Shown here: piece after piece, positions 44,863 to 53,760 of the stretch
Numbering within the stretch: the first letter of the stretch is position 1
Layout of the letters: every line of letters begins with the position of its first letter
Assembly (NCBI GenBank): GCA_947500415.1
Contig: CANMRT010000003.1
Span: 248,001 to 312,000, forward strand
Direction: 5' to 3'
Source of the DNA: an uncultured Roseicyclus sp.
GTDB lineage: Bacteria; Pseudomonadota; Alphaproteobacteria; Rhodobacterales; Rhodobacteraceae
Length of the DNA: 64,000 nt
Notes under the pieces: generated by a model
Databases searched by the model: none
What the model was told of the DNA's origin: nothing
What the model saw: only the letters and a program-made list of their open reading frames with translations
Position numbers and translations under genes: made by a program

Positions 44863-45740
44863 ACGGCGAAGAATGACCGGACTTCGCGCGACTGTGCTTC
44901 AAGTGTCTTGCGCATCTTTCCGAAGGCCGCGGCTTCCAGCTGGCGGACGCGTTCTTTCGACAGACCAAGCTCATTGCCGAGGCTTTCCAAGGTCCGGGGG
45001 CTTTCGCGCAACTTGCGCTCGCGCACGATAAATCGCTCTCGATCATTGAGCGCATTCATCGAGGTGATAAGCCATTCGCGCAGTTGCTCACGGTCATGGT
45101 CCGCTTCAACGATATGCTCCGCCTGCTCACTGGTGTCTTCCAGCGCATCAATCCATTCCCGGCCTTCGTCGTCGACCGATTGCGTCGCGTTCAGCGAGTA
45201 ATCAGACCCGGCCAAACGCCCTTCCATCATCTCAACGTCATGCAACGGCACGCCTACTTCGGTGGCGATCATCTGGCGCAACTGATGCTTATCGAGTGTC
45301 TCACCCACCTGCATAGCTTCACGTTCAAGCCGCGCTTGAACGCGACGCATGTTGAAGAAGAGCGATTTCTGGGAGGAGGTGGAGCCGGTCCGCACCATCG
45401 ACCAGTTCCGCATCACGTAGTCCTGGATCGACGCCTTGATCCACCAAACCGCGTAAGTCGAAAAACGCACGCCACGGTCTGGGTCGAATTTATCGGCAGC
45501 CTTCATCAGGCCAAGACCCGCCTCTTGAATCAGGTCGTTCATGGGCGCGCCGTATCGCTTGAACTTCGACGCCATCGAGATGGCCAACCGCATGTAGGCC
45601 GTCACAAGGCGATGCAGGCTTTCTTCGCAACGTTCGTCGCGCCACGCATACGCCAGCCTCAGCTCCGTCTCCGCATCCAGCAATTCCGCCTTCATCGCGC
45701 GGCGGGAAAGTGACTGGTCTGATCCCATATCCAATGCCAT
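44859..45740 (-). CDS. rpoH2: RNA polymerase sigma factor RpoH2 (heat-shock/singlet-oxygen type)
   Basis: The 293-residue sigma-70 family protein has region 2 with FSTYAVWWIKASIQDYVMRNW, the sigma-32 RpoH-box-like segment SLFFNMRRVQARLE, and region 4 with LESLGNELGLSKERVRQLE. The sequence after the N-terminus (SRRAMKAELLDAETELRLAYAWRDER) matches the RpoHII subgroup rather than the housekeeping RpoHI. In Rhodobacter sphaeroides RpoHII governs part of the singlet-oxygen response under RpoE control. An RpoE-like promoter lies upstream at 45799-45828. Confidence 0.88.
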   Translation of the reverse strand: MALDMGSDQSLSRRAMKAELLDAETELRLAYAWRDERCEESLHRLVTAYMRLAISMASKFKRYGAPMNDLIQEAGLGLMKAADKFDPDRGVRFSTYAVWWIKASIQDYVMRNWSMVRTGSTSSQKSLFFNMRRVQARLEREAMQVGETLDKHQLRQMIATEVGVPLHDVEMMEGRLAGSDYSLNATQSVDDEGREWIDALEDTSEQAEHIVEADHDREQLREWLITSMNALNDRERFIVRERKLRESPRTLESLGNELGLSKERVRQLEAAAFGKMRKTLEAQSREVRSFFAV

Positions 45741-45798
45741 AACGACCCCCCGGTTTTGTTTACCTGTCGAAGACGCCTGTTTCGGCGGCTTTCAAATA

Positions 45799-45828
45799 GG
45801 GTTACGCAGGTAAAAACCAATCGGATCA
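45799..45828 (-). promoter_or_regulatory. RpoE (ECF)-like promoter for rpoH2
   Basis: On the minus strand TGATCC (45828-45823) is followed 18 nt later by TAACCC (45804-45799), close to the Rhodobacter RpoE-type pattern of TGATCC plus a TAA-rich -10. Transcription would start about 50 bases before the rpoH2 ATG. This is recognition by eye, not a scored match. Confidence 0.5.
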
Positions 45829-45845
45829 AAATTCGGGACATAAAA

Positions 45846-46397
45846 TTGCGTCTGCCCCCCCTCAGCCTTGTTCTTGGAGGTGCGTCCTCCGGCAAATCGC
45901 TTTTTGCCGAGCGGATGGTGCGCCAATCCGGATTGGCAAAAGTCTATCTCGCCACGGCCGAAATGATGGACGGCGAGATGTCTGACAAGATCAACGCCCA
46001 CAAGGCAAGACGCGTCGGTCAGGGCTGGCGCACCATCGAAGCGCCCCATGACACCGCCCGCGCACTGGCGCAGATTGAGGGGGGTGAAGTTGCCCTGCTC
46101 GATTGCATCACATTCTGGCTCACGAACCTGATGATCGACGACGGCGATTGGACGGAAGAACTTGATTTGCTGATCGACGTTCTGGTGCAGCTGCGCGCGC
46201 CGGTCGTTCTGGTATCGAATGACGTTTCCGGCGGTGTGGTTCCTGAAAACGCACTGGCCCGCGCGTTCCAGAAGGCGCAAGGCGTGGTCAATCAACGTCT
46301 CGCGGCCGAATGCGATCTGGTTGTCTACGTGAGGGCGGGGCTTCCGCAGGTCTTGAAAGGGCAACCTGACCTCGAAGATGTGGACGATCCGTGGTGA
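45846..46397 (+). CDS. cobU: Adenosylcobinamide kinase / cobinamide-phosphate guanylyltransferase
   Basis: CobU phosphorylates adenosylcobinamide and attaches GMP in cobalamin assembly. The 183-residue protein has the P-loop LVLGGASSGKSLFAERMV, then YLATAEMMDGEMSDKINAHKARR and LLDCITFWLTNLM, all family hallmarks. I propose TTG 45846 as start (GGGA 7 nt upstream, giving MRLPPLSLVLGG). An ATG at 45756 would add 30 residues of implausible basic sequence. It overlaps the phosphatase gene by 4 nt. The intergenic region also carries the rpoH2 promoter. Confidence 0.9.
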   Translation: MRLPPLSLVLGGASSGKSLFAERMVRQSGLAKVYLATAEMMDGEMSDKINAHKARRVGQGWRTIEAPHDTARALAQIEGGEVALLDCITFWLTNLMIDDGDWTEELDLLIDVLVQLRAPVVLVSNDVSGGVVPENALARAFQKAQGVVNQRLAAECDLVVYVRAGLPQVLKGQPDLEDVDDPW

Positions 46398-46969
46398 GGC
46401 GGCTCATCTGGGTGCGTCACGGCCCGACGCACCAGAAAACCTTCACAGGCTGGCGTGATGTGCCTGCCGATCTGTCAGACACCGCCGCGATTGCCCGGTT
46501 GAGCGATTGGTTGCCGCAAGATGCACCGATCATCTCCTCGGACCTCAAACGCGCCGTCGCAACGGCGGACGCCATCGCCGGCGGTCGCCGTCGCCTACCC
46601 CACAACCCCGACCTGCGCGAATTCGACTTTGGCACCTGGGATGGATTGCACTTCTCAAAGGTTGCCGAAGAACATCCGGAACTAAGCCGTGCCTTCTGGG
46701 AAGACCCCGGCGATGTCGCGCCACCCCAAGGCGAAAGCTGGAACGCCGTCACAAGCCGGGTCAATCGGGCCGTGGATCAGCTTTTGCACCAGCACGACGG
46801 CGATCTTGTCCTCGTTGCGCACTTCGGTGTTGTCCTGTGCCACATGGCCTCTTCCACTGGCATGACGCCCTACGATGCCCTTGGCCACCAGATCGACCCG
46901 CTCTCTGCGACCGTGCTGGAACAATCCAACGCAGGCTGGCGCGCCGCGCAAATCAATCACGCCCCGTGA
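46394..46969 (+). CDS. cobC: Histidine phosphatase, probable alpha-ribazole phosphatase
   Basis: The 191-residue protein has the RHG motif in LIWVRHGPTHQKTFTGW with the phosphorylated His near residue 9, and a second His in LVLVAHFGVVLCHM. Arg in SDLKRAVATAD and Glu in LREFDFGTWDG complete the histidine-phosphatase fold. Coupling to cobU (GTGA overlap, GTG start 46394) suggests dephosphorylation of alpha-ribazole phosphate in cobalamin synthesis. It could also be a general phosphatase of the family. Confidence 0.8.
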   Translation: MRRLIWVRHGPTHQKTFTGWRDVPADLSDTAAIARLSDWLPQDAPIISSDLKRAVATADAIAGGRRRLPHNPDLREFDFGTWDGLHFSKVAEEHPELSRAFWEDPGDVAPPQGESWNAVTSRVNRAVDQLLHQHDGDLVLVAHFGVVLCHMASSTGMTPYDALGHQIDPLSATVLEQSNAGWRAAQINHAP

Positions 46970-47027
46970 TACTTTGCATCAGAGCCTTTGGTTTGACGCC
47001 GCCCACGCAAGTCGCATTGATGCGGCC

Positions 47028-47711
47028 ATGACATATTCCCTCCTTATCGGGCAGAAGTCCTACTCCAGCTGGTCCTTGCGTGGCTGGCTGAGCTTTGCGC
47101 CCTTCGACATCCCCGTGACCGTTCATTCGGCGGTCATATACTCCGACACGTTCTACGACGATGTCGCCGCCTTCGGCGCGCATCGGACCGTGCCTGCGGT
47201 GCGCACGCCCGACGGCGGAATGCTGACCGATAGCCTCTCCATTGGTTGGCATCTGGCGGAAGCCTTTCCAGACAAGGGCCTTTTGCCATCTGATCCCGTC
47301 GCACGGGCCGAGGCACAGAGCGTCATCGCAGAGATGCATTCCGGCTTCACCGCGCTGCGCGGGGCCTGCCCCATGAACCTCCGCACGGCCTGGGCTGGGT
47401 TTGAGCCATCAGCAGACGTTCTCGCCGATGTCGCCCGCATTGATGAGATCTGGACTCGCGCGCTCGACCACTCTGGCGGCCCGTTCCTTTATGGCGCATT
47501 CACGCTGGCCGATGCCTTCTATGCCCCGGTTGTGACGCGGCTTCTGACCTACGGTTTGCCGATGTCGGATACTGTGCATCGCTACGCTCAGGCGCTCACG
47601 ACACACCCGGCGTTCCTCAGCTGGCGGACGGAGGGCCTTACGGAAGACGCCGAAGTCGACGTCTACGATATGCCCAAGCTCGACCGCATACCCTTCCCGA
47701 CCTTCTCTTAA
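47028..47711 (+). CDS. Glutathione S-transferase family protein
   Basis: The 227-residue protein has a thioredoxin-like N-terminal domain (YSLLIGQKSYSSWSLRGWLS, glutathione site with TVPAVRTPDGGMLTDSLSI) and an all-helical C-terminal domain (GAFTLADAFYAPVVTRLL). The Ser in SYSSWSLR is the candidate catalytic residue. The electrophilic substrate is unknown. I chose ATG 47028; an upstream in-frame codon lies inside cobC. It ends 7 bases before a CtrA-like box serving comM. Confidence 0.88.
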   Translation: MTYSLLIGQKSYSSWSLRGWLSFAPFDIPVTVHSAVIYSDTFYDDVAAFGAHRTVPAVRTPDGGMLTDSLSIGWHLAEAFPDKGLLPSDPVARAEAQSVIAEMHSGFTALRGACPMNLRTAWAGFEPSADVLADVARIDEIWTRALDHSGGPFLYGAFTLADAFYAPVVTRLLTYGLPMSDTVHRYAQALTTHPAFLSWRTEGLTEDAEVDVYDMPKLDRIPFPTFS

Positions 47712-47717
47712 GGTTCG

Positions 47718-47733
47718 TTAACACTTCGCTAAC
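47718..47733 (+). promoter_or_regulatory. CtrA-like binding site upstream of comM
   Basis: TTAACACTTCGCTAAC has the spacing TTAA-N7-(C)TAAC, one mismatch from the full CtrA consensus, and lies 23 bp upstream of the comM ATG. CtrA controls DNA-uptake genes used for GTA reception in Rhodobacter capsulatus, which makes the match meaningful. Confidence 0.6.
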
Positions 47734-47756
47734 CATGATCCGGCTAATGCTGGATC

Positions 47757-49298
47757 ATGTTCGAGTCCCCATTACCCGAAGCACTCGCCCTGACCCACAC
47801 CGTCGCCTTTGAAGGGTTAGAGGCGCGGCGTGTCGAGGTTCAATGCGCCGTCACCGCGGGTCTGCCGGGCTTCGCCATTGTTGGATTGCCCGACAAAGCG
47901 GTCAGCGAGGCGCGCGAGCGGGTGAAGACCGCGCTTCAAGCCATGGCAATTGCTTTGCCCTCGCGGCGGATCACAGTGAACCTTTCCCCGGCCGACTTGC
48001 CAAAGGAAGGTTCGCACTTCGATCTGCCAATCGCACTGGCTCTGCTGGCAGCCCTCGGGATTGTCCCGAAAGAACGCGTCGAAGGCGCAATGGCATTGGG
48101 GGAGATGTCCCTCGACGGACGGCTTGTCCCGGTTTTAGGCGCGCTTCCGACGGCGTTGGCTGCCGGGGAGGATGGCCGCACGCTCTACTGCCCCTCTGGA
48201 TGCGGGGCTGAGGCTGCATGGGTCGGTGCCACCCCGGTCTTCGCCGCTGCATCGCTGGCCGAGCTTATCGCGCACCTGACAGACCGTGCACCCTTGGAGC
48301 CCGCAACGCCCGGCGAGGTCAGCTCGGACACTGGGCCGAAATGCTTCTCCGAAGTTCGTGGCCAGGAACGCGCCAAGCGCGCCGTCGAGATTGCGGCGGC
48401 AGGTCGCCACCACCTTCTCATGGTTGGCTCCCCCGGCTCCGGCAAGTCCATGCTGGCCGCGCGCCTGCCGGGCCTTCTTCCGCCCCTGTCGGCACCTGAG
48501 GCGCTAGAGACCTCCATGATCCACTCCCTCGCGGGCCTGCTCACCGAAGGCGGCATCTCCCGCACCCGGCCCTACCGTGCGCCGCATCACACCGCCTCCA
48601 TGGCGGCCATCGTCGGCGGTGGGCGAGGTGCCAAACCGGGCGAGATCAGCCTAGCCCACAACGGCGTCCTCTTCCTCGACGAATTCCCCGAATACCCCCG
48701 CCAAGTCCTCGAAACCCTGCGCCAACCGATTGAAACCGGCGATGTCGTGGTGGCTCGCGCCAATGCCCATGTCACTTACCCATGTAAGTTCCTGCTGATT
48801 GCTGCCGCAAACCCCTGCCGCTGCGGGCACCTTTATGACGCCAATCAGGCCTGCAATCGCGCGCCAGTCTGTGGCGAGGATTACATGGGCAAAATATCCG
48901 GCCCCTTGATGGACCGCTTCGATCTGCGTCTTGAGGTCCCGCCCGTGGCCTATTCCGATCTCGACTTGCCAGCCTCAGGCGACACAAGTGCCGTCATTGC
49001 TGACCGGGTGGCGCAAGCGCGTAAGGTCCAGTCCGACCGCTTTGCCGAAATCGGCGCAGATGCGCTGGTGAATGCCGATGCAGAAGGCGCGCTACTGGAC
49101 CGGATCGCTACACCTGACGCTGCAGGGAAAGAGATGCTTCTGAAAGCTGCCGACCAGTTCCACCTGACCGCACGCGGCTACCACCGCGTCCTGCGACTGG
49201 CTCGCACCATTGCCGACTTGGAGGGCGCAGAGACGATAAGCACCCCGCACATCGCGGAGGCCATCGGCTACCGGCTAGTTGCGGCACGCGAGGCCTAG
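47757..49298 (+). CDS. comM: ComM / YifB family Mg-chelatase-like AAA+ ATPase
   Basis: The 513-residue protein has the ComM N-terminal domain (AVTAGLPGFAIVGLPDKAVSEAR), an AAA+ module with Walker A MVGSPGSGKSMLAARLPG, Walker B VLFLDEFPEYPRQVL, and a zinc-binding Cys cluster (NPCRCGHLYD, CNRAPVCG), then the C-terminal helical domain (ARGYHRVLRLARTIADLEG). ComM is a helicase that promotes branch migration during natural transformation. A CtrA-like box lies upstream. Its stop overlaps the convergent esterase gene by 24 nt. Confidence 0.93.
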   Translation: MFESPLPEALALTHTVAFEGLEARRVEVQCAVTAGLPGFAIVGLPDKAVSEARERVKTALQAMAIALPSRRITVNLSPADLPKEGSHFDLPIALALLAALGIVPKERVEGAMALGEMSLDGRLVPVLGALPTALAAGEDGRTLYCPSGCGAEAAWVGATPVFAAASLAELIAHLTDRAPLEPATPGEVSSDTGPKCFSEVRGQERAKRAVEIAAAGRHHLLMVGSPGSGKSMLAARLPGLLPPLSAPEALETSMIHSLAGLLTEGGISRTRPYRAPHHTASMAAIVGGGRGAKPGEISLAHNGVLFLDEFPEYPRQVLETLRQPIETGDVVVARANAHVTYPCKFLLIAAANPCRCGHLYDANQACNRAPVCGEDYMGKISGPLMDRFDLRLEVPPVAYSDLDLPASGDTSAVIADRVAQARKVQSDRFAEIGADALVNADAEGALLDRIATPDAAGKEMLLKAADQFHLTARGYHRVLRLARTIADLEGAETISTPHIAEAIGYRLVAAREA

Positions 49299-50183
49299 GT
49301 TTGCCTTGATGAAAGTGGCGGCCTTCTCGATGGCATCGCGGGCTTCCGGCAACACCTCTCCGAAAATCTGCCACGTATGGGGCGTGCTCGGCCAATCCTG
49401 AATCGTCACATCTCCTCCGGCTCGCCGCAAAACCTCAGCCATCCTCAGCGCATCGTCACGCACAATTTCAGTCAGCGAATGCTGAATCAGCGTTGGGGCT
49501 GGATTGTTGAACTGTGCGAACAACGGCGACATGCGTGGGTCCGACAAGTCCGCATCCGGTGTAGTGGCAAACCCGATAAGGTCAGGCAAACGCTCGGCCG
49601 GCAAAAGCGGGTCGCGCCGCTTATTCTCGACCATCGACGCGCCAGAGCCTGTTAAATCCGTCCAAGGACAAAATGCAACGCAAGCTGCAGGGCGCACGCC
49701 CTCGCCCCCCAATTCAGCCATCAGCGATAGAGCCATGCCCCCGCCCGCGCTGTCCCCGGCCAGCACGATCTCTTCAGGGTATGTGCCACTCGCAATCGAC
49801 CTTTCCCAAACCGCACGTGCATCCTCTTGCGCGGCTGGCAACGGATGCTCTGGCCCAAGCCGGTAATCCGGCGCTACCACCCGGCATCCGCTGCGCCGAA
49901 CCAAGGCGCGGATGAGTGCGCGGTGCGACAGCGGCGAACCCGCGATGTAGCCGCCCCCGTGGAAGTAGAGCACTGTCCCGGAAGCACCTGTCTCAGGCTC
50001 GGTTATGGAAATCGGAGGCTCGCCCGGCTCCTCCCATTCCGAAAGACCACGCCCGCGTCCGCCCAGAAGACGCCCGACAAGCTCGAAATCCTTGCGCTGA
50101 TTGCCGGGCTTTTTGACATAGCGAAGCCGGGTCTTCGCGAAGACACGGCAACCAACGTTCAAAATAGCCAGCCGGACGCTCAC
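49275..50183 (-). CDS. Alpha/beta hydrolase (hormone-sensitive lipase family)
   Basis: The 302-residue enzyme has the oxyanion motif HGGGYI (75-80) and the nucleophile elbow GDSAGG (S145), typical of HSL-type esterases, with the Asp in [11 protein letters not shown] and His in STPHTWQIF. It hydrolyses short-chain carboxylic esters (substrate unknown). The GTG start at 50183 overlaps the gshB stop by 4 nt, so the esterase is coupled to glutathione synthetase. It overlaps convergent comM by 24 nt at the 3' end. Confidence 0.9.
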   Translation of the reverse strand: MSVRLAILNVGCRVFAKTRLRYVKKPGNQRKDFELVGRLLGGRGRGLSEWEEPGEPPISITEPETGASGTVLYFHGGGYIAGSPLSHRALIRALVRRSGCRVVAPDYRLGPEHPLPAAQEDARAVWERSIASGTYPEEIVLAGDSAGGGMALSLMAELGGEGVRPAACVAFCPWTDLTGSGASMVENKRRDPLLPAERLPDLIGFATTPDADLSDPRMSPLFAQFNNPAPTLIQHSLTEIVRDDALRMAEVLRRAGGDVTIQDWPSTPHTWQIFGEVLPEARDAIEKAATFIKANLGLACRN

Positions 50184-51121
50184 GCCGCAGCGACCCGCCG
50201 TTCCACCGCTTCCCAGATCTTTTCGGCGATGTTCACACCGTCAAAGCGCTCCAATTCTTGGATGCCCGTGGGTGAAGTCACGTTGATCTCGGTCAGCCAA
50301 CCGCCGATCACATCGATGCCTACAAAGACCTGCCCCATCTCTTTCAGGCGTGGACCGATGATCGCGCAGATCTCCAACTCGCGATCAGTCAGGGCCGTCG
50401 GTTCAGGCCGCCCTCCAACATGCATGTTCGAGCGTGTTTCCCCCTCCGCAGGCACCCGGTTGATGCCGCCGACAGGCTCTCCATCCACAAGGATCACGCG
50501 CTTATCGCCAGCTGACACATCCGGAAGGAACTTCTGCATGATCAGTGGTTCACGGTTGATGCCGGTGAACAGCTCATGCAGCGAGTTCAGATTGCGATCC
50601 TCGGGCGTCAGACGAAACACACCCGCGCCGCCGTTGCCGTAAAGCGGTTTCAGGATAACGTCGCCATGATCTTCCTTGAACGCCTTTAGCATTTCGATGT
50701 CACGGGCGATCATCGTGGGCGGCGTCAGCTCGGGATAATCCAGAACCATCAGCTTTTCGGGCACATTGCGAACCCAGAATGGGTCATTGACCACAAGCGT
50801 CTTGCCCTTCAGCCGGTCAAGCAGATGGGTCGTGGTAATATAGCCCATATCGAACGGCGGGTCCTGCCGCAGCCAAATGGCATCGGTCTCGGCCAGATCG
50901 ACAATCTCAGGGTCCTGTGCCGTGACATGGGCGCCCTGCACCCGCTGAACGGTGATCCGTCGCGCGCGTGCCATCACGCGATCTTCGCGGTAGAATAGGT
51001 CGTTCGGCGTGTAGACGAGCAACTCATGCCCGCGCGCTTGCGCCTCTTCTGCCAAACGAAAAGACGAATCGGCCTCAATATCGACCGCCTCGATCGGGTC
51101 CATCTGGAATGCCACCAACAT
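50180..51121 (-). CDS. gshB: Glutathione synthetase
   Basis: GshB joins gamma-glutamylcysteine and glycine. The 313-residue ATP-grasp protein shows [59 protein letters not shown], and [21 protein letters not shown] chose ATG 51121, giving [11 protein letters not shown]; a start ten residues upstream is less conserved. It lies in the conserved rsmI-yraN-gshB order seen widely in this group. Confidence 0.95.
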   Translation of the reverse strand: MLVAFQMDPIEAVDIEADSSFRLAEEAQARGHELLVYTPNDLFYREDRVMARARRITVQRVQGAHVTAQDPEIVDLAETDAIWLRQDPPFDMGYITTTHLLDRLKGKTLVVNDPFWVRNVPEKLMVLDYPELTPPTMIARDIEMLKAFKEDHGDVILKPLYGNGGAGVFRLTPEDRNLNSLHELFTGINREPLIMQKFLPDVSAGDKRVILVDGEPVGGINRVPAEGETRSNMHVGGRPEPTALTDRELEICAIIGPRLKEMGQVFVGIDVIGGWLTEINVTSPTGIQELERFDGVNIAEKIWEAVERRVAAA

Positions 51122-51187
51122 GGCCAAACCTCCGCATTGCTTTGCCGCCATTACTTGGCGGTGCGGAGGCCGCTGTGCAATGGTTGA

Positions 51188-51541
51188 TCAGGCAGCAAGG
51201 GCGTTTGTGAGGATTTCGACCTTCCCATGCCCATCGACCAACGCCACGTCAAAGCGCATCGGGGTCAGGCTGCCTTTGGGAAATCCACCCAAGCAATGTT
51301 CCGCACTTTTTAGCAACCGCGCGATTTGCCGATGCGACAGGCTTTCTGCTGCGCGCGCCAAACTGCGAGACTTTTTGACCTCGACGAAGATCACTTCGCC
51401 ATCCTTCTCCATGACCAGGTCGATCTCACCCGCCGCACCCCGCCACCTGCGGGACACAAGGATATGATCGTGTTCCAGGTAAAGCCGCAGCACCTGTTCC
51501 TCTGCCGCTTTGCCAGACAAATAGGCGAGCTGCCCCTTCAG
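51188..51541 (-). CDS. yraN: YraN family (UPF0102) nuclease-like protein, start codon unclear
   Basis: The protein carries the UPF0102 core RRWRGAAGEIDLVMEKDGEVIFVEVKKSRS, a Holliday-junction-resolvase-like fold with putative catalytic E, D and E-x-K residues. Function is not firmly known. The frame has no ATG or GTG at the right place: candidates are CTG 51541, which overlaps the rsmI TGA and gives MKGQLAYLSGKAAEE, or TTG 51520, giving MSGKAAEE. Homologues usually extend upstream of the AYLxG segment, which favours the former. The gene is coupled to rsmI. Confidence 0.8.
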   Translation of the reverse strand: MKGQLAYLSGKAAEEQVLRLYLEHDHILVSRRWRGAAGEIDLVMEKDGEVIFVEVKKSRSLARAAESLSHRQIARLLKSAEHCLGGFPKGSLTPMRFDVALVDGHGKVEILTNALAA

Positions 51542-52395
51542 GCGTCGTCTTTCAGCTTCAGCCCCAGCTGATACAGGTCGCGTTTCGACAGGTTCAGCAT
51601 TTCCGCTACCTGAGCGGCCGCCTGCTTCAACGGCAGGTCTTTCATCGCCGCACGCAACGCGGTCTCGATGTCCGCTTCCGTGGCCACCGGGCCCGTGCCG
51701 CGCGCGATCACCAGCACGATTTCGCCCTTCACCGGGCGCGCCTCCACCTGGTCGCGGACCTGTCCACAGGTGCCGCGCAGCACTTCCTCGAAGCGTTTGG
51801 TCAATTCCCGGCACAGCGCCACCTCCCGTTCATCCCCCAACACCTCGCACAATTCACCTAACGTTCGGTGAACACGCTTCGGGCTTTCATAGAGGATCAC
51901 CGTCGCCTGCGCGGCATCCAACTCAGACAGCCACTTGCGGCGCGCACCCGCTTGCGCTGGAGGGAAACCGGCGAACAGGAAGCGGTTCGAGGCCAACCCA
52001 GAGACGCTCAGCGCTGCCAGTGCCGCCGACGCTCCGGGCGCCGAAAACACCGGAAGGCCCGCTTCAATCGCCGCGCGCCCTAATTGATACCCCGGATCGG
52101 CCACCAAAGGCGTGCCAGCCTCCGAGACGTAGGCGATGGATTTGCCTTCCTCCAGCAACTTCAACAGCCCCGACCGCGCCGATGCGCTAGAATGGTCGTG
52201 ATAGGCAATCATCTTGCGTCCACCGACAGGAACGCCGTGGATTTCCATCAACCGCCGCGCCGTGCGCGTGTCTTCTGCCGCAATCACATCTGCGGCGCCC
52301 AACACGTCCAAAGCCCGTAGCGTGATGTCGCGGGCCGACCCGATGGGCGTGGCCACGAAATGCAACCCGGGCTGTACTTTTCCCCCTGCCGTCAT
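51538..52395 (-). CDS. rsmI: 16S rRNA (cytidine(1402)-2'-O)-methyltransferase
   Basis: RsmI 2'-O-methylates C1402 in the ribosomal P site. The 285-residue protein has the SAM-dependent tetrapyrrole-methylase fold with GLHFVATPIGSARDITLRAL, VIAAEDTRTARRL, the glycine-rich SEAGTPLVADPGYQL, and the C-terminal helical tail. I chose ATG 52395, giving MTAGGKVQPGLHFVATPIG. The 195 bases to the divergent lipoprotein gene hold promoters for both; TTGATC (52510) with TGCATA 17 bases on is a possible promoter toward the lipoprotein gene. Confidence 0.93.
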   Translation of the reverse strand: MTAGGKVQPGLHFVATPIGSARDITLRALDVLGAADVIAAEDTRTARRLMEIHGVPVGGRKMIAYHDHSSASARSGLLKLLEEGKSIAYVSEAGTPLVADPGYQLGRAAIEAGLPVFSAPGASAALAALSVSGLASNRFLFAGFPPAQAGARRKWLSELDAAQATVILYESPKRVHRTLGELCEVLGDEREVALCRELTKRFEEVLRGTCGQVRDQVEARPVKGEIVLVIARGTGPVATEADIETALRAAMKDLPLKQAAAQVAEMLNLSKRDLYQLGLKLKDDA

Positions 52396-52590
52396 GGGCG
52401 CAGGTCCGCCATAACAACCCCGGGGGTCATCAAGACGCTTGCCTTGCAGGGGCGGCTTGGTCCATCTGCAGCGCGGGGGCACTGGACGGCGCGGTCGGAT
52501 CGTTTACTTGATCTGGCATAGGCCGTAGCGTGCATACGCGGGCTCCCGCAAAAAAAGAGTATAGACCGCCTCGAGGGAGGGCATCGTCCA

Positions 52591-53760
52591 ATGGTTTCCG
52601 GTTTCAGCCGTATTCGCAACCCGCTGCGCATTCTGGGCGCGCTTCTCCTGACGTTTGTTCTGACGGCTTGTCAGATCGGCGGTGGCCCGATTGGCATCGG
52701 CACTGGCCCACGCGTCAACGGTCAAACAGTCGAAGTTGCCATGCTTCTGCCCATGTCGGGCGGCGGTGGCGACGCGCTGTTGTCACGCAGCCTTGAGAAT
52801 GCCGCGCGCCTTGCGGCTGCAGACGTCGCAGGTTCGGCCACGATAAACATCACCGTCTATGACACCGCAGGCAACGCTGCGACGGCCGCAACCCGCGCGC
52901 AAGAAGCCGTTGGCAATGGCGCAGACGTCATCGTCGGCCCGCTGCGCTCCGATGCTGCCGCGGCCGTGGGCGTAGCTGTCGCGAACTCCAATGTTGCGGT
53001 GCTAAGCTTCTCAAACAACACAGAGATTGCAGGCGGCAACGTGCTGGTCCTTGGCTATACTTTCGCTAACACCGCAGACCGCATCGTCGGCTACGCGGCC
53101 CGTCAGGGTCGCGGAAACATCGTGTTGGTCCATGCCAACAACCTCGCCGGTGAAGTTGCCCGTGACGCCGTACGCAATGCTGCCGCGCGCAATGGAGCCT
53201 CCATTGCCGCCACGATTCCTTACGAGTTCAGCCAGATCGGCGTTGTGAATGTTGTCCCGCAAGTGACGTCCGCTGCCCGCAGCGGGGCAAACGCCGTTCT
53301 TCTGACGTCAGACAGTGCTGGTGCTTTGCCACTCTTCGCACAGCTTTTGCCTGAGAATGGACTAAACACCTCGTCCGTTCAGATGATGGGGCTGACCCGC
53401 TGGGACATTCCGCCTGCGACGCTTGAATTCTCTGGCCTTCAGGGCGGCTGGTTCACGTTGCCGGACGCCGCCGCTGCTGCCGATTTCAACGCCCGCTATG
53501 CGGCAACCAATGGCAGCGCACCGCATGCGCTTGGCGGTCTTGGGTATGACGCGATCCGCGCCGTGGCACAGACCGCCGGCACCGGGCGTCTCGGGCCAGC
53601 TGACTTCGTTTCTGTAGGACAGGTCGACGGAGCCGGTGGCGCCTTCCGCTTTCTTAACGATGGAACCATCGCCCGCGCCCTGGCGATCGCCGAAATCGTG
53701 AACCAACAGGTGAGTGTCATTGACCCCGCCCCAAGACGCCTTGGCGGTGCCGGTCTCTGA
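52591..53760 (+). CDS. Penicillin-binding protein activator, LppC/LpoA-like lipoprotein
   Basis: The 389-residue lipoprotein has a lipobox LTAC with Cys27 and a type 1 periplasmic-binding fold (VEVAMLLPMSGGGGDALLSRSLENA, VIVGPLRSDAAAAVGVAVANSNVAVLSFSNN, VVPQVTSAARSGANAVLLTSDS). LpoA-type proteins stimulate penicillin-binding proteins in gammaproteobacteria; in alphaproteobacteria the domain is common but activity is less studied. Its end overlaps the glnD start by 47 bases. Confidence 0.85.
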   Translation: MVSGFSRIRNPLRILGALLLTFVLTACQIGGGPIGIGTGPRVNGQTVEVAMLLPMSGGGGDALLSRSLENAARLAAADVAGSATINITVYDTAGNAATAATRAQEAVGNGADVIVGPLRSDAAAAVGVAVANSNVAVLSFSNNTEIAGGNVLVLGYTFANTADRIVGYAARQGRGNIVLVHANNLAGEVARDAVRNAAARNGASIAATIPYEFSQIGVVNVVPQVTSAARSGANAVLLTSDSAGALPLFAQLLPENGLNTSSVQMMGLTRWDIPPATLEFSGLQGGWFTLPDAAAAADFNARYAATNGSAPHALGGLGYDAIRAVAQTAGTGRLGPADFVSVGQVDGAGGAFRFLNDGTIARALAIAEIVNQQVSVIDPAPRRLGGAGL

